DNA of 64,000 bases from Candidatus Peregrinibacteria bacterium Greene0416_19 (lineage in GTDB: Bacteria; Patescibacteriota; Gracilibacteria; Peribacterales; Peribacteraceae): the NCBI GenBank assembly GCA_007375735.1, contig VMEW01000009.1, positions 54,480 through 118,479 of the forward strand, given 5' to 3'. Below the pieces are notes generated by a model. It saw only the letters and a program-made list of their open reading frames with translations, did no database searches and was not told the origin of the DNA. Shown piece by piece: positions 43,009 through 52,587 of the stretch. The position numbers and the translations under genes are program-made. How positions within the stretch are numbered: position 1 is the stretch's first letter; the number at the start of each line of letters is the position of its first letter.

Positions 43009-46000
43009 ATGGAAAAACAAACGACACCAGAGGCGCCGAAGGATGGATTTTTCGGCCTCAACCGCCTCGTACGTCGAGAGGGGGGCGAGGGCCAGCTGCC
43101 AACACTGGATGCGAAGGAAGTGGAAGCTGCAGCAAATGGTGGTTGGGATGCGCTCGAGAAGTTCATCGGAATGAATCCGGATGGGACTGCGCGCAGCGAA
43201 ACGGAGAAGGCGCAGCGGCTCCGTCAGGCGCTGAAAACCCTGCAGGAAAAGTTCCCCGAGCTCTACAAGCAAAAGCGCGAGGAAATCCTGAGCCATAGCC
43301 ACGAATTACTGAAGAAGAGCCGAGCAGATACAGCAAAGGAATTACAGGCGGCAGTGGGTGACAAGCAGAAGGAGTTGCAAAAAACGATCGAAGAAGTGGC
43401 CGACTCCCACCGGGATGTGCTTGCGAGGCAGCGCGAGGCGGCTGAGGGCATTGGCAAGGTGACGGTGGAGTTCCGGCAGGCATACGACAGGGTACTGAGC
43501 GCAGACAAAAATGAAGCGTGGAAAATAGGTGCGGCCGCCATCGGCGGTGCCGTCATAGCGAGCGCAGTCTGGAACTATCTCCGTGAGTCGTGGACCGGCG
43601 AGAAGCTCACACTCTGGCAGAAGATCAAGAAGAGCTTTGGCGCTATCGCGTTCGGTGCGGCTGCGGGAGTGGTGGGGTACAACATGGCGTCGCGCATCGC
43701 GCCGAAGGGAGTGCGGGGACTGTTCGATGGCGCTGTTGACAAGTTCATGGCAGACCACCCGACCTTGCGCGATAGCATCAAGGCGGCGGAACAAGTCCCC
43801 GAAGGTATGACCACAGGTGCGCTCAAGTTCGTCGGCGATGTCGCCAACATCCCCGCGCAACTCATGAACGGGGGGCTGGTGTCGGTGGACATGGATAAGA
43901 ACCCCCTCCTGACGATTCCCGGAGAGACGATGACGCTCCCGTGGGACGCGCTTCTGAAGTTTCTGAAGCTCAAAGAGGTGCAGAAGGGCGAGTCCGTCTT
44001 GACCGTGTGGTTTGGTGCCGGCATGTACGCTGTGATGAGCAGGGCGACTTACCAGCTGATCAGACACATGAATCCATCGGCGTTGGCTGAATTTCTTTCC
44101 GTTCGCGGGATCGTGATGAATGCTGCCCGCGCAGGGCTTGCCCCGGTCGTGGTTCCCGTAGAGCACATGTACAAGGCAGTGAAAATTGCCAACACGCTCC
44201 GGATGAATAATCCGCTAGAGATCATGCGAGCGGAGTCCACCACGTGGGGCCCGTCCATTATGCGCGACCGGCAGCTGCGCTGGATCAAAAAGGGGACCGC
44301 TGGGAAACTGGAAGGTGCATTCGCGCGCTTCGCCGAGATCGACCAGTCCACCGCCCTCATGCGGGGCAACCGATCGGATACCCTGACCTACGGCTACACC
44401 CAGGAAGAGATCACCGCGCGGGAAGCGCTCAGCGACACATATAAAGACCGGTTCGTCGAGCGCCTGAAACGGATGAATCCCGGCGAGCTCCAGGACGCGC
44501 CCGAATGGCTGGAGGAGCTGCACAAGGACGTCCTCAACAATCCCGACGCCGAGGTGAAGAGGATCCGCGATAGGTACTTCAACAAGGCACGGGACAGGTT
44601 CCAAGCATTGCAGGAAGCGAAGACCGAGCTGCAACCTGGCAAGGTCAGGCGGGCGGCAGAATGGGGCAAGCGGAGTATCGGTCTCGGCGAGCGCGAGAGC
44701 GTCAAGCTGTCGCGCGCATCGGAAACTTTGCGCCGTGCGGACGTGAGCGCGAACGACATTCGTCGCACCCTAGGTGACGCCCAAGCCGATCGCGTCGCCG
44801 CCCTCCGGAACGCCGAACCCCTCACGCAGGAAATTGCTGACAAGCAGGCTGCCATCCTCGGAAAGAAAATGCAGATCGACCTGAAGCAGACCCGTCTGGC
44901 CGCCACAACCGACCCTGCTGTCAAGATGGCACTGCAGGATGAGATCGTTAAATTGAGAAAATATCTCGCCACACTGAATGCACAGCGGACGGCCGCCGGC
45001 GAGAAGCTGGTGAAGCACCTGGCCACGCAGGACGAAGCGGTGCGCGGGGCGGTGGCCCGCCGAATGACCTCGCAGGCATTGGAAAATCCGGTCATCGAGG
45101 CATCTGTGCGGGCGGAACTGATCGATGAGCACGCCAGGCGTTTCGCGCCAACGACGAAAGGACGCGCAGCAGCTGCGCTGGAGGCCGAGCAGGAGCTCCA
45201 GGCTCTTAAAAAAGGGGGCATTCCTGCGAAGTGGGAAACAGCCTGGAAGAATGCACATAACAGCACTCCTCATAAAGGGAGCGGCACTCTGACGCTGAAC
45301 GAGATTCATGCAAAAGATGTCATCCTTCAGGATGCCAAGATACCCAAAGCCCTACGCGATGGTTACCTCCAAGGTATCTGTGGCCAGGAAGGCGCCTCCC
45401 GCACACCGGAAAATCTGGCCGCAGCGGAAAGGGGGCGCGCCCCTGCACCTGCGGAGGAAGCGAAGGGGCCGAGGCAGACTGAAACGACCAAGACCAAACC
45501 GAGTGAACCTGCCGCCAGGAATACAGAAATAGAAACGAAGAAACCCGGATCGACAGTGCCAGAGAGGACGAAACCACCTGTTCTCAGCGAAGGAAAAACA
45601 ACGAAATCACAAGCGCCCATGGAAGGAACAAGCGGAACCACTGAGGCAAAGCTAGGTACCGGATCAAAAGCCGGCCACGAAATAGGCGTACTTGGAAAGA
45701 CAATGATCTACGGCGGAACACTGGCAGCCGGTCTGAATCTGAAGCACGAACTGCTCTCGACCGCCGATGAGATGCTGCGGGTGGAGAAGGTGCGTCAAGA
45801 CATGGAACGACAGGTCAAGGCGGCCGGCTTCGTGGAGGAACCGCGCGGCAGTGGCAGGTTCAAGCACCCGCTGGGTCCGGAATTCTCCATGACGCTCATG
45901 AATCCGATTGAAGAACAGAAAGCCACCCAGTACATAAAGACCGGCGTCGCTGTGGCGGAAGTTGGGGTGGGACTCAGCGCCATCGTGATGCCAAGCCTTG

Positions 46001-48852
46001 CGTTGGGACCTGCCGGATGGGCGGTTGCCGGTGTGGCCGTCTCAATCCACACCGCTCTGGAATCATTGAAAAATAAGGATGCGCGCGAATTCGTCGCCAA
46101 GTGTCCACCGTGGCTGCTCGTGGCCATGGGAGGGAGCGCCGGGACGGTCGGCCGTTCCGAGTACGAAATGCTCAGTAATGCCTCCAGTTGGAACTTTGTG
46201 GAGTCATCGCCGGAAGTGAACCAGGAAACGCGCAGCAAAATGCTGTTCACGATCTTCACGCATGAAGTGGGGGGGGCGTCTCCCGCAATGTTGCGTGAAA
46301 TGACCGACGACCATCGATCTTTCCAAGCCATGGACAATCTGTATACGAATGACTTCCGGAACATCGTGCAAAAATACATGGCTGTCCGCTTCTATCAGAG
46401 AAATAGGGATGCCGGAAACAGACGGGCTTCATGGTCACAGGTGAAGGAAGGGCGCGTCGATAGCGGCGATATCATCCATTCTTCATACCTGTCCTATCTC
46501 GATGTCCGCACGACCATGCGTGAGGGAGCGGCCATGGAGCAGGCTCATGTCCGCGAGCGAAGGTACATGGAGCTTCTGAAAAGTGAACGGCATCTGATGC
46601 AGACAAAGGAAGGATTGGAGAAAGGCCAACAGACAGAGAGAGCAAAAAAGGATCTTGCGGACACCGGCACCGCACTGGAGCAAGTGAAGGCGGAATTGAC
46701 CCGGCAGGGCGCTATTCTCGTGTATGGGCAGCCGCTCCAGTCTCTCACGACTGCGATGACCGAAAAGAATGGGTGGAAGACTCGCACGGAGCTCCTGATC
46801 TCCCGCATCCACGATCAGATCGAGCGCAGTCCGGACAAGCCGGATTTTCGGGTGGATACCAAGGGCATAGAGGGGTTACCTCCGTCGATCGATCTGTCAA
46901 ATGGTACGGCAGTCTACGACATCGTGAGTACCGATGCCGTGAGCGCACACAATCTACGCCATGTGGCCCCCCTGACCACTGATGAGGATGAAGCGACAAT
47001 ATCTTCACAGAAGATGCTTACGCGGGAGAGTGTCTTTCACCGCCCCATCACTGGACTCGATGAGAACTTTGCACTCAATGGCATGCGCGAGCGGGCGCGG
47101 GACGTGGCGATGGTGAGTGGTGGCCAGATCAATGGAAATGAATCATGGGAAGCTTCCCAGGACATCATCACGAATGGCATCACAAGCTTGATTGCCAAGG
47201 ACCGAGAGACGGCTGGCAAACTCGAACGAAATGACCCACTTGCAGCATCTCTGTACGGCAAGGACACCGATATCCTGGTATTCCAGGATCTTCGCAGTCC
47301 GCCACAAGGCGGCTCTGACTCTTTCTTCGCGCAACGCGAGATGATCAAACGGATCGCCCAGCCACCCAATCAGGGGAATTTTGCGCGCAAGAATGTGGTC
47401 GCCGTCTGCTTCGAAGGTCGTTCCACTCCGCGCGGTGACGTGATGCTTGCAACATTCGTGTACGGAGATGGCGGATCGAAAGTGAATGGAAGCCAAAATC
47501 TCCATGTGTTGCAACAGGCGGCGATCGGCCGTACCCAGTACCGCAAAGGGGAACCATACGTGAATCACTGGAGCGGATCGCAGCGTGCGGCGCCTGAGAA
47601 GGAATTCTTCCAGCAACAAGGGGCCGAGAAGATGCTTGCATCTACCGCACCGGAAATCGCACAGGCACTGGAGCAACGTGCACTCAAGGCAGAGCAAAAG
47701 AAAATAGAGGAAAGCCGGCGGGTCGTTCAGGCTGATAATCAGAAAGAGCGTGCCCGCGCTGCCTTCCAGCCGCGCATCGACCGCGCGGAGAAGTCACAGG
47801 ATGCCTTCGTGGAGACAACAGATCCGACACAGCCCTACGATAGGCATGTGCGGGAATACCGGCGACGGTATGGCGATGCAGTCATCATCAATGAATACAA
47901 GCCGCATGTCGACGGCAGAACGCCTGACCAGCCGACGGTGAGTAATGCCCTTTCTCTGGACCGACGCGCGTCCGGGCTACGGAACGGAACGTACATGCGG
48001 GAACCGACAAAAGTGGACATTCAGACGGCTGATCTGGATGATGAAAGTATCGCATTCAGGATCATGAAGGATGGGCAGGAACGGACACTCTCGGTCACTT
48101 CATGGCAGGATGTCCAGCGGTTACCGGACGATGACCGGCGGATTTTCATGGATCTCATCACCACTCCCATCGAGGACAGAGGAACCGCCCTCTACCGCAT
48201 GATCGGGCTCTTCCCCCGAATGATCTCCGTCGATCGCGGATACCTGCGGGGATCTGAGAAGTTCGATCTTTTCAACCGACTCGGGCCGCTGTACGAAGCT
48301 GCAGCGGATAAGAAAACATTCCTCGTCAATCTATGGCCGCAACTTGTGAGTGCCACCCAGAAAGACGGTGGCCTGATGAAGGACAACGTCATCGCAATCG
48401 CAGGGTGGTACGATGGGCACCGGAACTACTTCAGATCGCTGCCCGAGGACGTCGCAGGGCGCTTGCGGGAGCAGAGCCGTCGCTTGGGCGAGGAAACGCT
48501 CAAAGCCAGCGGAGCGACACTGTTGAGCGAAGGCGAGGGAACCTATCAGCTCGCTTCCGGCTATAAAGAGAAGGATTCCAAAGCCGAGCACCTGCTCATC
48601 CGCTTCACGGACAAATGGGAATGCAAAGCCGACTGGGAGAAGAACTGGGCGCCGGCTGGTGTGCGTGGCTTCAACACGCAGAAAATCGAGGAAGGACTCG
48701 GCGGAGGAAGCCTGACGGCCGAAATGCGCGCCAAGCGCAATGAATGGAACATCCTCCTGGGGAGTCTCCGCAAAGCCGACGCCGGCAACGCCGCCGACCT
48801 GGACAAAATCCTCATCGCAACCCGCAAGCCCAATCCAAAGAAACCCGCCTGA
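43009..48852 (+). CDS. Giant (1947-residue) membrane protein of unknown function
   Basis: No family recognised. Residues 1-165: charged coiled-coil-like helices (ELQKTIEEVADSHRDVLARQ). Hydrophobic helices at about 172-190, 210-228, 333-351 and, after a Pro/Thr/Lys/Glu linker (about 803-891), at 895-915 and 978-1018 (VAVAEVGVGLSAIVMPSLAL). The middle (480-790) is helical. The C-terminal 900 residues are soluble, mixed alpha/beta, with DTDILVFQDLRSPPQGG, VVAVCFEGRSTPRGD and TPIEDRGTALYRMIG segments. No signal peptide, so it probably inserts by internal helices. Last of four plus-strand genes with gaps of -8, 28 and 26 bp. Confidence 0.8.
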   Translation: MEKQTTPEAPKDGFFGLNRLVRREGGEGQLPTLDAKEVEAAANGGWDALEKFIGMNPDGTARSETEKAQRLRQALKTLQEKFPELYKQKREEILSHSHELLKKSRADTAKELQAAVGDKQKELQKTIEEVADSHRDVLARQREAAEGIGKVTVEFRQAYDRVLSADKNEAWKIGAAAIGGAVIASAVWNYLRESWTGEKLTLWQKIKKSFGAIAFGAAAGVVGYNMASRIAPKGVRGLFDGAVDKFMADHPTLRDSIKAAEQVPEGMTTGALKFVGDVANIPAQLMNGGLVSVDMDKNPLLTIPGETMTLPWDALLKFLKLKEVQKGESVLTVWFGAGMYAVMSRATYQLIRHMNPSALAEFLSVRGIVMNAARAGLAPVVVPVEHMYKAVKIANTLRMNNPLEIMRAESTTWGPSIMRDRQLRWIKKGTAGKLEGAFARFAEIDQSTALMRGNRSDTLTYGYTQEEITAREALSDTYKDRFVERLKRMNPGELQDAPEWLEELHKDVLNNPDAEVKRIRDRYFNKARDRFQALQEAKTELQPGKVRRAAEWGKRSIGLGERESVKLSRASETLRRADVSANDIRRTLGDAQADRVAALRNAEPLTQEIADKQAAILGKKMQIDLKQTRLAATTDPAVKMALQDEIVKLRKYLATLNAQRTAAGEKLVKHLATQDEAVRGAVARRMTSQALENPVIEASVRAELIDEHARRFAPTTKGRAAAALEAEQELQALKKGGIPAKWETAWKNAHNSTPHKGSGTLTLNEIHAKDVILQDAKIPKALRDGYLQGICGQEGASRTPENLAAAERGRAPAPAEEAKGPRQTETTKTKPSEPAARNTEIETKKPGSTVPERTKPPVLSEGKTTKSQAPMEGTSGTTEAKLGTGSKAGHEIGVLGKTMIYGGTLAAGLNLKHELLSTADEMLRVEKVRQDMERQVKAAGFVEEPRGSGRFKHPLGPEFSMTLMNPIEEQKATQYIKTGVAVAEVGVGLSAIVMPSLALGPAGWAVAGVAVSIHTALESLKNKDAREFVAKCPPWLLVAMGGSAGTVGRSEYEMLSNASSWNFVESSPEVNQETRSKMLFTIFTHEVGGASPAMLREMTDDHRSFQAMDNLYTNDFRNIVQKYMAVRFYQRNRDAGNRRASWSQVKEGRVDSGDIIHSSYLSYLDVRTTMREGAAMEQAHVRERRYMELLKSERHLMQTKEGLEKGQQTERAKKDLADTGTALEQVKAELTRQGAILVYGQPLQSLTTAMTEKNGWKTRTELLISRIHDQIERSPDKPDFRVDTKGIEGLPPSIDLSNGTAVYDIVSTDAVSAHNLRHVAPLTTDEDEATISSQKMLTRESVFHRPITGLDENFALNGMRERARDVAMVSGGQINGNESWEASQDIITNGITSLIAKDRETAGKLERNDPLAASLYGKDTDILVFQDLRSPPQGGSDSFFAQREMIKRIAQPPNQGNFARKNVVAVCFEGRSTPRGDVMLATFVYGDGGSKVNGSQNLHVLQQAAIGRTQYRKGEPYVNHWSGSQRAAPEKEFFQQQGAEKMLASTAPEIAQALEQRALKAEQKKIEESRRVVQADNQKERARAAFQPRIDRAEKSQDAFVETTDPTQPYDRHVREYRRRYGDAVIINEYKPHVDGRTPDQPTVSNALSLDRRASGLRNGTYMREPTKVDIQTADLDDESIAFRIMKDGQERTLSVTSWQDVQRLPDDDRRIFMDLITTPIEDRGTALYRMIGLFPRMISVDRGYLRGSEKFDLFNRLGPLYEAAADKKTFLVNLWPQLVSATQKDGGLMKDNVIAIAGWYDGHRNYFRSLPEDVAGRLREQSRRLGEETLKASGATLLSEGEGTYQLASGYKEKDSKAEHLLIRFTDKWECKADWEKNWAPAGVRGFNTQKIEEGLGGGSLTAEMRAKRNEWNILLGSLRKADAGNAADLDKILIATRKPNPKKPA

Positions 48853-48931
48853 ATTGTTCTTTGAACTCCAGTAAAATACTGACCATCACCTTCAAATTCT
48901 TAATTCATAAATCTTAATTCTCAATTCCGTC

Positions 48932-49345
48932 ATGTCCCTCCTCCGCACCTACCTCTTCCTCATCCCCCTCCTCGTCCTCCTCCTGGCCGAGGTGACAAAG
49001 GCCGCTGTCGCGCGCGCGCGGACGGGCACCTGGCACGACAAGATCTTCCACCCGGGCGGCATGCCGAGCAGCCACTCGGCATTCGTGACATCTCTCCTCA
49101 TCATTGTAGAAAGGAAACTTAGCACAGAGTCTATAGAATTTGCCATCGCCTTCTGCTTCGCCTGCATCGTGTGGTACGACGCCGTCATGGTGCGCGGTAT
49201 GCTCGGCAAGCAGGCGGAAATTCTCAATCACCTGCAGCCCTGGAGGCACCTGAGAACCAGACTGGGGCACTCGCTGCCGGAAGTAGCCGGGGGGATTCTA
49301 TTCGGGGCGGTAGTGACGTGGATTGGGATTGCGGTGAGTGCGTGA
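48932..49345 (+). CDS. Divergent PAP2-family membrane protein (DUF212)
   Basis: 137 residues. Motifs in order: GGMPSSHSAFVTSLL, FAIAFCFACIVWYDAVMVRGM, GKQAEILNH and LGHSLPEVAGGILFGAVV, all typical of the divergent PAP2 family with its PSSHSA phosphatase-like core. About four membrane helices. It is presumed to act on polyprenyl or phospholipid phosphates; activity in this branch is unproven. It may be read through from the giant-protein gene (79-bp gap). Confidence 0.92.
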   Translation: MSLLRTYLFLIPLLVLLLAEVTKAAVARARTGTWHDKIFHPGGMPSSHSAFVTSLLIIVERKLSTESIEFAIAFCFACIVWYDAVMVRGMLGKQAEILNHLQPWRHLRTRLGHSLPEVAGGILFGAVVTWIGIAVSA

Positions 49346-49355
49346 GGAGGGATTG

Positions 49356-49497
49356 TGCCCCCTCCCTGCGGCCCTCCCCCTCGCTTCGCTGGGAGAGGGC
49401 GAGATCAATACGTATTATTTTCATACTGAAGTCGCCCTCTCCCAGGCCGCAAGCCCGCAGGCTGAGGCCGAGGGGGAGGGCCTTTAGGGAGGGGGCA
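49356..49497. repeat. GC-rich palindromic repeat B
   Basis: tgccccctccctgcggccct.. and its inverse ending ..gggagggggca, with A/T-rich loop ataatacgt-like. It shares the cgcaagcccgcaggctgagg block with repeat A at 18217-18450. Lies between convergent genes. Confidence 0.9.
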
Positions 49498-49520
49498 TGA
49501 ACAAGGCCAGAAACCGCTGA

Positions 49521-50006
49521 TCACGTAGACGACTTCCATCTGCCCCGCACCACTCTCCGGAACGTATCGACAATGACCGGCAGCTCCAGGTAATCGATCA
49601 CAATCGCCACCCACGCCAGCCATAACGGCAGCACCGTACCGGGGTTGCCCTCGAACGCGTTCACCACGAATTCGTCGGTGATCCAGAACAGGTGCAGCCA
49701 CTGGATGTTGAGGAAGAGGAGAAACGCGATCCCTTTCCAATGGAACGATCGCCGGAGATCGTACAGGTACACGAGCGACGTGCCGATGATGGCGGGGATT
49801 TCCGTGTAGTCGACCGCGACGATGAGCAGTTCCCAGTACGGCGGAGGGGCGAACGGATGCCAATCCAGCAACCGCGGCACGACCACGTCGAGGGTCAGCC
49901 ATGTCAGGTGAACGAGCTGGAGCGCAAAGAGCGCGGCCGCCACGGCTATGTTCCGCTCCTCGTGAAGGGCGTACCAGCGCCAGAATCGGTCGGTGAGTCC
50001 GGGCAT
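49521..50006 (-). CDS. Five-helix membrane protein, unknown function
   Basis: 161 residues, hydrophobic helices AVAAALFALQLVHLTWLTLDV, LLIVAVDYTEIPAIIGTSLVY, IAFLLFLNIQWLHLFWITD and LWLAWVAIVIDYLELPVIV. Acidic residues inside the helices (VDYTEIP and IDYLELP are an internal duplication: D-Y-x-E-x-P) suggest two repeated halves. Leaderless TACACT-7-ATG start. Family not recognised. Confidence 0.75.
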   Translation of the reverse strand: MPGLTDRFWRWYALHEERNIAVAAALFALQLVHLTWLTLDVVVPRLLDWHPFAPPPYWELLIVAVDYTEIPAIIGTSLVYLYDLRRSFHWKGIAFLLFLNIQWLHLFWITDEFVVNAFEGNPGTVLPLWLAWVAIVIDYLELPVIVDTFRRVVRGRWKSST

Positions 50007-50013
50007 GAATGGG

Positions 50014-50019
50014 AGTGTA
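50014..50019 (-). promoter_or_regulatory. -10 box (TACACT), leaderless 161-residue gene
   Basis: Ends 7 nt before the ATG at 50006 on the minus strand. Confidence 0.6.
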
Positions 50020-50030
50020 GCAAACTCTGA

Positions 50031-50119
50031 AGGAGTCCGAGGATACCGAGGAATCCGACGAGTCCGAGGATTGACAGCATTCCCTCGGACTCCTCGGTAT
50101 CGTCGGATTCCTCGGACTC
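50031..50119. repeat. Nine-base inverted array (GAGTCCGAG type)
   Basis: gagtccgaggataccgagg.. pairs with ..cctcggtatcgtcggattcctcggactc. It forms a long imperfect hairpin between two divergent promoters, related to 15857-15935. Confidence 0.85.
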
Positions 50120-50142
50120 TTCCGTCAGGAGAAGGTACAACC

Positions 50143-50148
50143 TATACT
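50143..50148 (+). promoter_or_regulatory. -10 box (TATACT) of proS, leaderless
   Basis: Ends 6 nt before the ATG at 50155; no Shine-Dalgarno. Confidence 0.6.
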
Positions 50149-50154
50149 CCCTCC

Positions 50155-51588
50155 ATGCCAAGACTCGCCGATCAACAGGCAGATTTTCCGCAATGGTACC
50201 TCGACGTCATCGAGCAGGCCGACCTGGCCGAGCATGCGGATGTGAAGGGCTGCATCATCTTCAAGCCCTACGGCTACGCCCTGTGGGAGGCCATCCAGCG
50301 GGATCTGGACCGGCGCATCAAGGCGCTGGGAGTGGAGAACGCGTACTTTCCGCTTTTCATTCCGGAGTCGATGATCGCGAAAGAGAAAGAGCACGTGAAG
50401 GGCTTCGCGCCGGAGTGCGCGGTGGTGACCCACGGCGGCGGGAAGGAGCTGACCGAGAAGCTCTACATTCGCCCGACGAGCGAGACCATCATCTACAACT
50501 CCTTCGCCAAGTGGGTCCACAGCCACCGCGATCTGCCGCTCAAGATCAACCAGTGGGCCAACGTGGTCCGGTGGGAGATGCGTACGCGCCCCTTCCTCCG
50601 CACGCTTGAGTTCCTGTGGCAGGAAGGACACACCTGCCATGCCACCAAAGAGGATGCGGATCAGATGGTCGAGGCCGCCCTTGCGATGTACGCCGACTTC
50701 GACCGGGAATTCCTGGCGCTCCCCGTGATGAGGGGCCGCAAGCCGGAGCACGAGAAGTTTGCCGGCGCCCTCTACACCCTCAGCACCGAGGCGCTTGCCC
50801 GTGACGGCAAGGCCATCCAGGCGGGCACCTCACACAACCTGGGACAGGGATTCTCGGAAGCGTATGACGTGAACTTCCTGGACGCCGTGGGCAAGCAGCA
50901 ACGCCCCTGGATGACCAGTTGGGGACTCTCCACCCGCATCATCGGCACCGTCATCGTGGTGCACGGGGATGCCAAGGGTCTGCGCCTGCCCCCCATGCTC
51001 GCACCGATCCAAATGGTCATAGTGCCCATCTATAAGACCGATGAGGAGAAGACGGCAGTGCTGAAAATTGCTCGCGAGATCGAAGCGGTGCTCAAACCGA
51101 CCGTCCGCATCAAGGTCGACGACCGCGACGAGAAGTCCCCCGGCTTCAAGTTCAACGAGTGGGAGGTGAAGGGCGTGCCCGTCCGCATCGAGCTCGGGCC
51201 CAGGGACCTGGAGAAGAAACAGGTGACTGTGGTGCGGCGGGACACTGGGGAGAAGACGGCAATGCCGATCGCGTCGTGTACGCCGTCAGCGATGCAGACG
51301 TTGCTCGCTGGGATCCAGCAATCCCTCTACGACCAGGCCGAGGAATTCCTCAAGAGTCACACCCATACCGTTGAATCGTACGATGATCTGAAGAAGATCA
51401 TCGCGAGCGACGAGGGAGGATTCGTCTGGGCTCCGTGGGACGGCACGCGGGAGACGGCTGAGCGGGTGAAGAACCAGACGAAAGCCTCTATCCGACTCCT
51501 GGGCGAGGAGAAGCCGGCGGAGGGCGTGAAGGATGGTCTTTCGGGGGTGCCGGCAACGGAGATGGCGCTGTACGCGAAGGCGTACTGA
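50155..51588 (+). CDS. proS: Prolyl-tRNA synthetase, archaeal/eukaryotic type
   Basis: 477 residues from the ATG at 50155. Class II motifs: GYALWEAIQRDLDRRIK, GFAPECAVVTHGGGKEL, RPTSETIIY, WANVVRWEMRTRPFLRTLEF, HNLGQGFSEAYDV and SWGLSTRIIG. There is no bacterial insertion (INS) editing domain, and the C-terminus ends in Tyr (ALYAKAY) as in the archaeal-type enzyme. The anticodon-binding domain is at about 280-390. Its 3' end overlaps the antisense gene 51488-52516 by 101 bp. Confidence 0.96.
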   Translation: MPRLADQQADFPQWYLDVIEQADLAEHADVKGCIIFKPYGYALWEAIQRDLDRRIKALGVENAYFPLFIPESMIAKEKEHVKGFAPECAVVTHGGGKELTEKLYIRPTSETIIYNSFAKWVHSHRDLPLKINQWANVVRWEMRTRPFLRTLEFLWQEGHTCHATKEDADQMVEAALAMYADFDREFLALPVMRGRKPEHEKFAGALYTLSTEALARDGKAIQAGTSHNLGQGFSEAYDVNFLDAVGKQQRPWMTSWGLSTRIIGTVIVVHGDAKGLRLPPMLAPIQMVIVPIYKTDEEKTAVLKIAREIEAVLKPTVRIKVDDRDEKSPGFKFNEWEVKGVPVRIELGPRDLEKKQVTVVRRDTGEKTAMPIASCTPSAMQTLLAGIQQSLYDQAEEFLKSHTHTVESYDDLKKIIASDEGGFVWAPWDGTRETAERVKNQTKASIRLLGEEKPAEGVKDGLSGVPATEMALYAKAY

Positions 51589-52516
51589 CCGGCGCCTCTT
51601 TTTTCTCCAGCTGCTGCAGGCGCTGGCTGAGATCCTGTTGGGCAGCCCTGATCTGCCCGGAGTAGCTCTCGATGAGCGGAGAAAATTGCTGCAGCAGCGC
51701 AGGCTGATCGGATGGGATGGCGCTGCGGACGCGATGCAGGCTCTCGCGCGTATCGGTGAGGACGCGGATGGCCCGGTGCAGCCTGCCCACCGCATCCGCG
51801 GGATCGGCTGCATCCTCGACCCGCACCCGGCTCTCGTGGAGCATCTTGGCGTACAGAGCGATGACCCAGGCGCGTTTGGCCCGGTCACGCAGGACTTCCT
51901 CATGGATGATCCATCGCAGGACGCCGCCGGGTTCCCGCGGAAAGAGGACGAAGGAGTAGAGCGGATTTCCGGCCATCAGGGGAGTCCTCTTGCGCCCATG
52001 TTTCTCGGCTTCGATCTCCGGATCGGGATCCGGCTGTACGATGAGACGCTGGCGCCGATACCACGCGGCTATTTCCGGGTCGCGGAGCGCCAGTGCATGG
52101 ATCTCTTCGAAAGCCACAAGGCACTCCTCGCAGAGATTCATGGGCATGCCCCGCAGGAAGTGCATGTCCTGCACCATGTCCCGGTCCACTTCCATATCCG
52201 ATCCCGGCAGCCGGATGGAGCCCGACCGCATCTGTTCCCTCCGATGGAGCCGCCGCATGGATATCTCCATCGACCGGCGGAGCGCTCCCGGCGACTCGCC
52301 GGGAGAGAGAGAATGCTCCGACCGGCCGCGTGAAGCGGAAGCGACGAATGCCCCTCCGGCGAGATGACGGAACGACCGGCTGTACTCCTGCCGCAGCCGC
52401 GTCACGCGGGCGCCATGCGGAGAACCACGCTCTGCGGAAGCAGGCGCCGGCAACTGCCCCTCCGCGGAGGAAGCGAGGAAGGCGAGCGCCGCGAAGACGT
52501 TCCGGAGTGCAGACAA
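51488..52516 (-). CDS. Secreted helical protein (TTG start)
   Basis: 342 residues from a TTG; TAGATT lies 6 nt upstream, fitting the leaderless pattern. N-terminal signal-like segment (RNVFAALAFLASSAEGQLP). The mature part is helical, with a CEEC pair (MNLCEECLVAFEEIHALALR), long charged helices and a Pro/Ser/Arg-rich C-terminal tail. Family not recognised. The tail is antisense to the proS 3' end for 101 bp, so the last residues may be over-extended or the genes may truly overlap. Confidence 0.6.
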   Translation of the reverse strand: MSALRNVFAALAFLASSAEGQLPAPASAERGSPHGARVTRLRQEYSRSFRHLAGGAFVASASRGRSEHSLSPGESPGALRRSMEISMRRLHRREQMRSGSIRLPGSDMEVDRDMVQDMHFLRGMPMNLCEECLVAFEEIHALALRDPEIAAWYRRQRLIVQPDPDPEIEAEKHGRKRTPLMAGNPLYSFVLFPREPGGVLRWIIHEEVLRDRAKRAWVIALYAKMLHESRVRVEDAADPADAVGRLHRAIRVLTDTRESLHRVRSAIPSDQPALLQQFSPLIESYSGQIRAAQQDLSQRLQQLEKKEAPVSTPSRTAPSPLPAPPKDHPSRPPPASPRPGVG

Positions 52517-52522
52517 GAGGGC

Positions 52523-52528
52523 AATCTA
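52523..52528 (-). promoter_or_regulatory. -10 box (TAGATT), leaderless TTG start
   Basis: Ends 6 nt before the TTG at 52516 on the minus strand. Confidence 0.45.
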
Positions 52529-52587
52529 ACCATCGGGCCCGCCCCCCTGTCAACGGCTCCGCCGCCTGTGGAAAGAGGATCCGGGCA

